Below, piece after piece: positions 61,240 to 64,000 of a stretch of 64,000 nucleotides of DNA. The notes below the pieces were generated by a model. It made no database searches. It was given only the letters and a program-made list of their open reading frames with translations, and had not been told where the DNA came from. Position 1 is the first letter of the stretch; each line of letters starts with the position of its first letter. This stretch comes from Comamonas sp. Lineage in GTDB: Bacteria > Pseudomonadota > Gammaproteobacteria > Burkholderiales > Burkholderiaceae_C. The translations under genes were made by a program, and so were the position numbers. The stretch covers positions 1 through 64,000 of the forward strand of contig JAQVCA010000010.1 in assembly GCA_028690035.1 (NCBI GenBank). The letters run 5' to 3'.

Positions 61240-62019
61240 TCAGGCGCTGACGTCCGGTGTTGGGGCGGGTGCAGCCACTGGTGCTGGGTAGGCTTCAGGG
61301 TCGAGGCGGCGCATTTCGGCCTCAATCCACTGCTGCACTTCAGCGGTGAGCTCTTCGTGCTTGCGCCCGGTGGTGGCAATGGGCGCGCCAATCGAGACCT
61401 CGACCACGCCAGGGCGGCGGACAAAGCCATTGCGCGGCCAGCAGCGTGCGCTGGTCACGGCCACGGGCACCACGGGCACGCCGCACATGATGGCCAGACG
61501 CGCGGCGCCGCTTTTGTACTCGCCCACCTGACCACGGCGCACGCGGGTGCCTTCGGGGAACATGGCCACCCAGGTGCCCTGGCCGAGCAGGCGCTTGCCT
61601 TGCTCCACCACCTTGTGAAAAGCACGAATGCCGTCTTTGCGGTCGATGTGGATCATGTCCAGACTGCCAATCGACCAACCAAAAAACGGGATGCCCAGCA
61701 GCTCTTTTTTGAACACGTAGGCCATGCGGCGCGGCAAGATGTTGGGCAGCAAAAAGGTTTCGTAGGTTGATTGGTGCTTGACCAGCAGCACCACCCCCTG
61801 GTGGGGGTCGGTGGGCAGGTTATCCAGGCCCTGCACGCGGTAGCGCACACCGCAGAACCAGCGTGCGCTGTCCACACTCAGCAGCAGCCAGGCCCGCGCC
61901 ACACGCCAGCGTGCGGCCAGGGGCAGACCCAGTACCCGCGCCAGCAGCACCCCCAGGGTGTAAGGGATCACGGTCAGGGCCATCCACACGGTGTGGAGCA
62001 GGGAACGCAAAAACAGCAT
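61240..62019 (-). CDS. plsC: 1-acyl-sn-glycerol-3-phosphate acyltransferase
   Basis: A 259-residue membrane enzyme making phosphatidic acid from lysophosphatidic acid. Motif I reads KHQSTYETF (HxxxxE, the form common in betaproteobacterial PlsC), motif III is MFPEGTRVRRG, and VPVVPVAVTSA is the fourth block. One N-terminal transmembrane region (LHTVWMALTVIPYTLGVLLARVL). The ATG at 62019 is preferred; no ribosome site is visible. The gmhB-like gene upstream and the YgjP-like gene downstream are on the same strand. Confidence 0.92.
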   Translation of the reverse strand: MLFLRSLLHTVWMALTVIPYTLGVLLARVLGLPLAARWRVARAWLLLSVDSARWFCGVRYRVQGLDNLPTDPHQGVVLLVKHQSTYETFLLPNILPRRMAYVFKKELLGIPFFGWSIGSLDMIHIDRKDGIRAFHKVVEQGKRLLGQGTWVAMFPEGTRVRRGQVGEYKSGAARLAIMCGVPVVPVAVTSARCWPRNGFVRRPGVVEVSIGAPIATTGRKHEELTAEVQQWIEAEMRRLDPEAYPAPVAAPAPTPDVSA

Positions 62020-62101
62020 GGCAAACGCAGACAAGTCAAAAAATCAGAAAGGGGCAGACCACGCGGCCCACACCCTGGGGCGCGGGTCAGCATGGCCGAG
62101 C

Positions 62102-62665
62102 TCAGGCCGAGGGCGGGCTGTACGCATCGGGCGTGGCCGCCAGGGCCTGTGCCAAAGCATGCCAGCTGGCATAGCGTGGCACTTGCGCACCTTCGGTACA
62201 GGCGCTGCAGGAGGGATGGCAATCGGGCAGGTGCACCAAGGCCACATGCGTGCCCAAGGCCTGTCCCGCCTGGATGTGGTGCTTGCACTGACCGATGACC
62301 CACATCTCCTGGGGCTCGGCCCCGTAGCGGGCGGCAATCTGCTCCAGCATGCCCGGGGCAGGCTTGCGGCAGGTACATCCCTCGGTGGGGGTGTGCGGAC
62401 AGAAGAAGAACGCCTCAATGCGTGCCCCGGCGGCATGCAGCACACGCTGAATGCGCTGGTGCAAGGCATTGAGTTCACCGATGTCCAGGCTGCCATGGCC
62501 CAGCCGGGGCTGGTTGGTGGCCTGCACCACATGCCAGCCGCTGTGGTGCAGCTGGGCAATGGCTTCCAAGATGCCGGGCTGGGGCTCCCACAGCCGGGCA
62601 TCCAGAATGGCCCCCATGCTGTCTGGGTCCACATGGCCCAGAAAATCCAGAACTGCCAGTTTCAT
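62102..62665 (-). CDS. GmhB-like HAD protein with degenerate catalytic motifs
   Basis: A 187-residue relative of D-glycero-D-manno-heptose-1,7-bisphosphate 7-phosphatase. The zinc-binding loop is intact (FFCPHTPTEGCTCRKPAPG), and QATNQPRLGHG and ELNALHQRIQRVLHAAGARIEA align well with GmhB. But motif I, normally DRDG, reads DFLG (the nucleophile Asp remains, the general-acid Asp is Leu), and motif IV, normally GDSxxD, reads GQCKHH. Both changes would remove Mg binding and catalysis. It is therefore probably a non-catalytic paralogue or a decaying copy, though the frame is fully open. In relatives the functional gene sits at this place beside plsC. Confidence 0.75.
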   Translation of the reverse strand: MKLAVLDFLGHVDPDSMGAILDARLWEPQPGILEAIAQLHHSGWHVVQATNQPRLGHGSLDIGELNALHQRIQRVLHAAGARIEAFFFCPHTPTEGCTCRKPAPGMLEQIAARYGAEPQEMWVIGQCKHHIQAGQALGTHVALVHLPDCHPSCSACTEGAQVPRYASWHALAQALAATPDAYSPPSA

Positions 62666-62719
62666 GTGCCGGGCCTCTTGCAAGGGGTCAATCGTGGCAA
62701 CGTGCCGTCGGGCGGGGCA

Positions 62720-63943
62720 TCAGGCCCCTGTCCAGCGGCGCAGCACCAAGCTGGCGTTGGTGCCACCAAAGCCAAAGCTGTTGGACAGCACCTGGGTCAA
62801 CTGCGCGTCGCGCGTGGTGGTGACCAGGGGCATCTCTGCCAGCAGCGGGTCGGGCGTTTCCACGTTGGCGGAACCGGCAATAAAGCCCTTGTTCAGCATG
62901 ATTAGGCAGTAAATGGCTTCCTGCACGCCGGTGGCGCCCAGCGAGTGGCCGGTGAGCGATTTGGTGCTGGAAAACGGTGGCACGGCATCGCCAAACACGG
63001 CTTGCATGGCGCGCACTTCCTGCATATCGCCCACCGGCGTGGAGGTGCCGTGGGTGTTGATGTAGTCGATGGGGCCGTCCAGCCCTTCCATGGCCTGGCG
63101 CATGCAGGCCATGGCACCGTCACCCGAGGGGGCCACCATGTCTTCCCCGTCGCTGGTGGCGCCAAAGCCCACCACTTCACCCAAGATGGTGGCGCCGCGT
63201 GCCAGGGCGTGCTCCAGGCTTTCCAGCACCACCGCGCCGCCGCCGCCCGCAATCACAAAGCCGTCGCGGTTCGCGTCGTAGGCGCGCGAGGCCTTCTCGG
63301 GCGTGGCGTTGTATTTGCTGGACATGGCGCCCATGCCGTCAAACAGCAGCGACATGCCCCAAGAGAGTTCTTCGCCACCGCCTGCAAACATCACGTCTTG
63401 CAGGCCGAAGGCGATTTGCTGCGCCGCCGCGCCAATGCAGTGCGCCGAGGTGGAGCAGGCCGAGGTGATGGAGTAGTTGATGCCCTTGACCTTGAAGTTG
63501 GTCGCCAGGCAGGCCGACACCGTGCTGCTCATGCAGCGCGTGACCTGGTAGGGGCCGACGCGGCGAATGCCTTTTTCGCGCAGCGTGTCGGCGGCCTCGA
63601 TTTGGTTGGCGGGCGAGCCGCCGCCCGAGCCCATGATGAGGCCGGTGCGCGGGTGGCTGACCTGTGCGGGCGTGAGGCCCGATTGGGCAATTGCGTCTTC
63701 CAGGGCGATTTGTGCGTAGGCCGCGGCGTCGCCCATAAAGCGCAGTTGCTTGCGGTCAATGCGCGCTTCCAGGTCGATGGTGGGCACGCCGCCCACCTGG
63801 CTGCGCAGGCCCAGCTCGGTGAATTTTTCCACCGCCTGGATGCCGCTGCGGCTCTCACGCAAGGCCACTTCCACGCTGGCCAGATCGTTGCCAATGCAGG
63901 ACACAATGCCTGCGCCTGTAATGACGACGCGCCGTTTGCTCAT
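62720..63943 (-). CDS. fabB: Beta-ketoacyl-ACP synthase I
   Basis: A 407-residue condensing enzyme for fatty acid elongation, needed for the unsaturated branch together with FabA. Active-site Cys in [14 protein letters not shown], His in [11 protein letters not shown], Lys in [14 protein letters not shown] with the second His. It aligns end to end with E. coli FabB rather than FabF ([26 protein letters not shown]). The ATG overlaps the stop of the upstream fabA (ATGA), with GGAGG six bases before it. Confidence 0.93.
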   Translation of the reverse strand: MSKRRVVITGAGIVSCIGNDLASVEVALRESRSGIQAVEKFTELGLRSQVGGVPTIDLEARIDRKQLRFMGDAAAYAQIALEDAIAQSGLTPAQVSHPRTGLIMGSGGGSPANQIEAADTLREKGIRRVGPYQVTRCMSSTVSACLATNFKVKGINYSITSACSTSAHCIGAAAQQIAFGLQDVMFAGGGEELSWGMSLLFDGMGAMSSKYNATPEKASRAYDANRDGFVIAGGGGAVVLESLEHALARGATILGEVVGFGATSDGEDMVAPSGDGAMACMRQAMEGLDGPIDYINTHGTSTPVGDMQEVRAMQAVFGDAVPPFSSTKSLTGHSLGATGVQEAIYCLIMLNKGFIAGSANVETPDPLLAEMPLVTTTRDAQLTQVLSNSFGFGGTNASLVLRRWTGA

Positions 63944-64000
63944 GCCTTTCCTCCTGCTGCCTGGTCGCCTTCGCGCAGGAACAGACCTACGCGCAGATCG
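63940..64000 (-). CDS. fabA: 3-hydroxydecanoyl-ACP dehydratase/isomerase, C-terminal end (cut by the window edge)
   Basis: The last 19 codons are visible: [19 protein letters not shown] then stop. The DLRVGLF ending is the conserved FabA C terminus (E. coli ends DLRVGLF followed by a short tail). FabA makes the cis-3-decenoyl intermediate for unsaturated fatty acids, which FabB elongates; the 4-bp overlap with fabB confirms a fabAB operon. Only the tail is in the window. Confidence 0.8.
   Translation of the reverse strand, partial: DLRVGLFLREGDQAAGGKA

Overview
The window is a contiguous piece of a GC-rich (roughly 60-65 percent) betaproteobacterial chromosome, most likely a flagellated member of the Comamonadaceae (Burkholderiales; Acidovorax, Comamonas or Simplicispira type). 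The support is gene content: pilMNOPQ next to mrcA/ponA and an LptM-like lipoprotein, a LiuR-type leucine-degradation regulator with isovaleryl-CoA dehydrogenase and carbonic anhydrase, a NadM-Nudix fusion, system II cytochrome c maturation (ResB/CcsB) with cytochrome c4, flgBCDEFGHIJKL diverging from flgA-flgM-flgN, and a family of AGCTGCyAGCGCTTG...-type hairpins between genes. No rRNA, tRNA, CRISPR array, insertion sequence or prophage was seen. Almost everything is chromosomal housekeeping; the only clearly accessory gene is the repetitive secreted-type protein at the left edge.

Layout. 1-930: 3' end of a large repeat protein. 1018-2182 (minus): HAD phosphatase and a YchJ-like SEC-C protein. 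2250-7704: LiuR-type MerR regulator with two palindromic operators, thioesterase, isovaleryl-CoA dehydrogenase, beta-carbonic anhydrase, thiolase and a second acyl-CoA dehydrogenase. 7788-9140: diguanylate cyclase. 9145-12381 (minus): ImmA/IrrE-like protein without its catalytic Glu, LptM-like lipoprotein, penicillin-binding protein 1A. 12643-19768: pilMNOPQ, then aroK-aroB. 19772-28872: queC, cca, DUF2905, a MidA-type methyltransferase, a FolM/FolB-like pair, ttcA, a DUF4136 lipoprotein, bioB, a histidine phosphatase and a PEBP-like protein. 29010-33280 (minus): ccsB, resB, cytochrome c4. 33353-43449: engB, two LpxL-type acyltransferases, metK behind a SAM-II-like leader, nadM-nudix, alr, groES-groEL behind a perfect CIRCE, and a DASS transporter. 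43538-46369 (minus): METTL25-like methyltransferase, DUF1415 protein, dGTPase. 46425-59178: the flagellar rod/hook/ring cluster. 59239-64000: HDOD-domain protein, then on the minus strand a YgjP-like peptidase, PlsC, a degenerate GmhB-like protein, fabB and the end of fabA.

How the parts work together. The LiuR block reads as branched-chain acyl-CoA oxidation feeding acetyl-CoA metabolism. The carbonic anhydrase would normally supply bicarbonate to methylcrotonyl-CoA carboxylase, but that enzyme is not in the window. PilM-N-O-P form the inner-membrane and periplasmic alignment complex for the PilQ secretin, and PBP1A sits divergently beside them, as in many proteobacteria. The flagellar block codes for the rod, hook, L/P rings, muramidase and junction proteins, plus the anti-sigma factor FlgM, which has a textbook sigma-28 promoter.

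The observations most worth following are: a family of intergenic hairpins in a long (double-stem) and a short form, at least nine copies, with pairing preserved despite sequence change; a SAM-II-like riboswitch candidate ahead of metK; a GmhB-like protein whose HAD catalytic residues are replaced; an ImmA-like protein with HALGH in place of HExxH; and LiuR operators placed on the -35 element of the thioesterase/liuA promoter.
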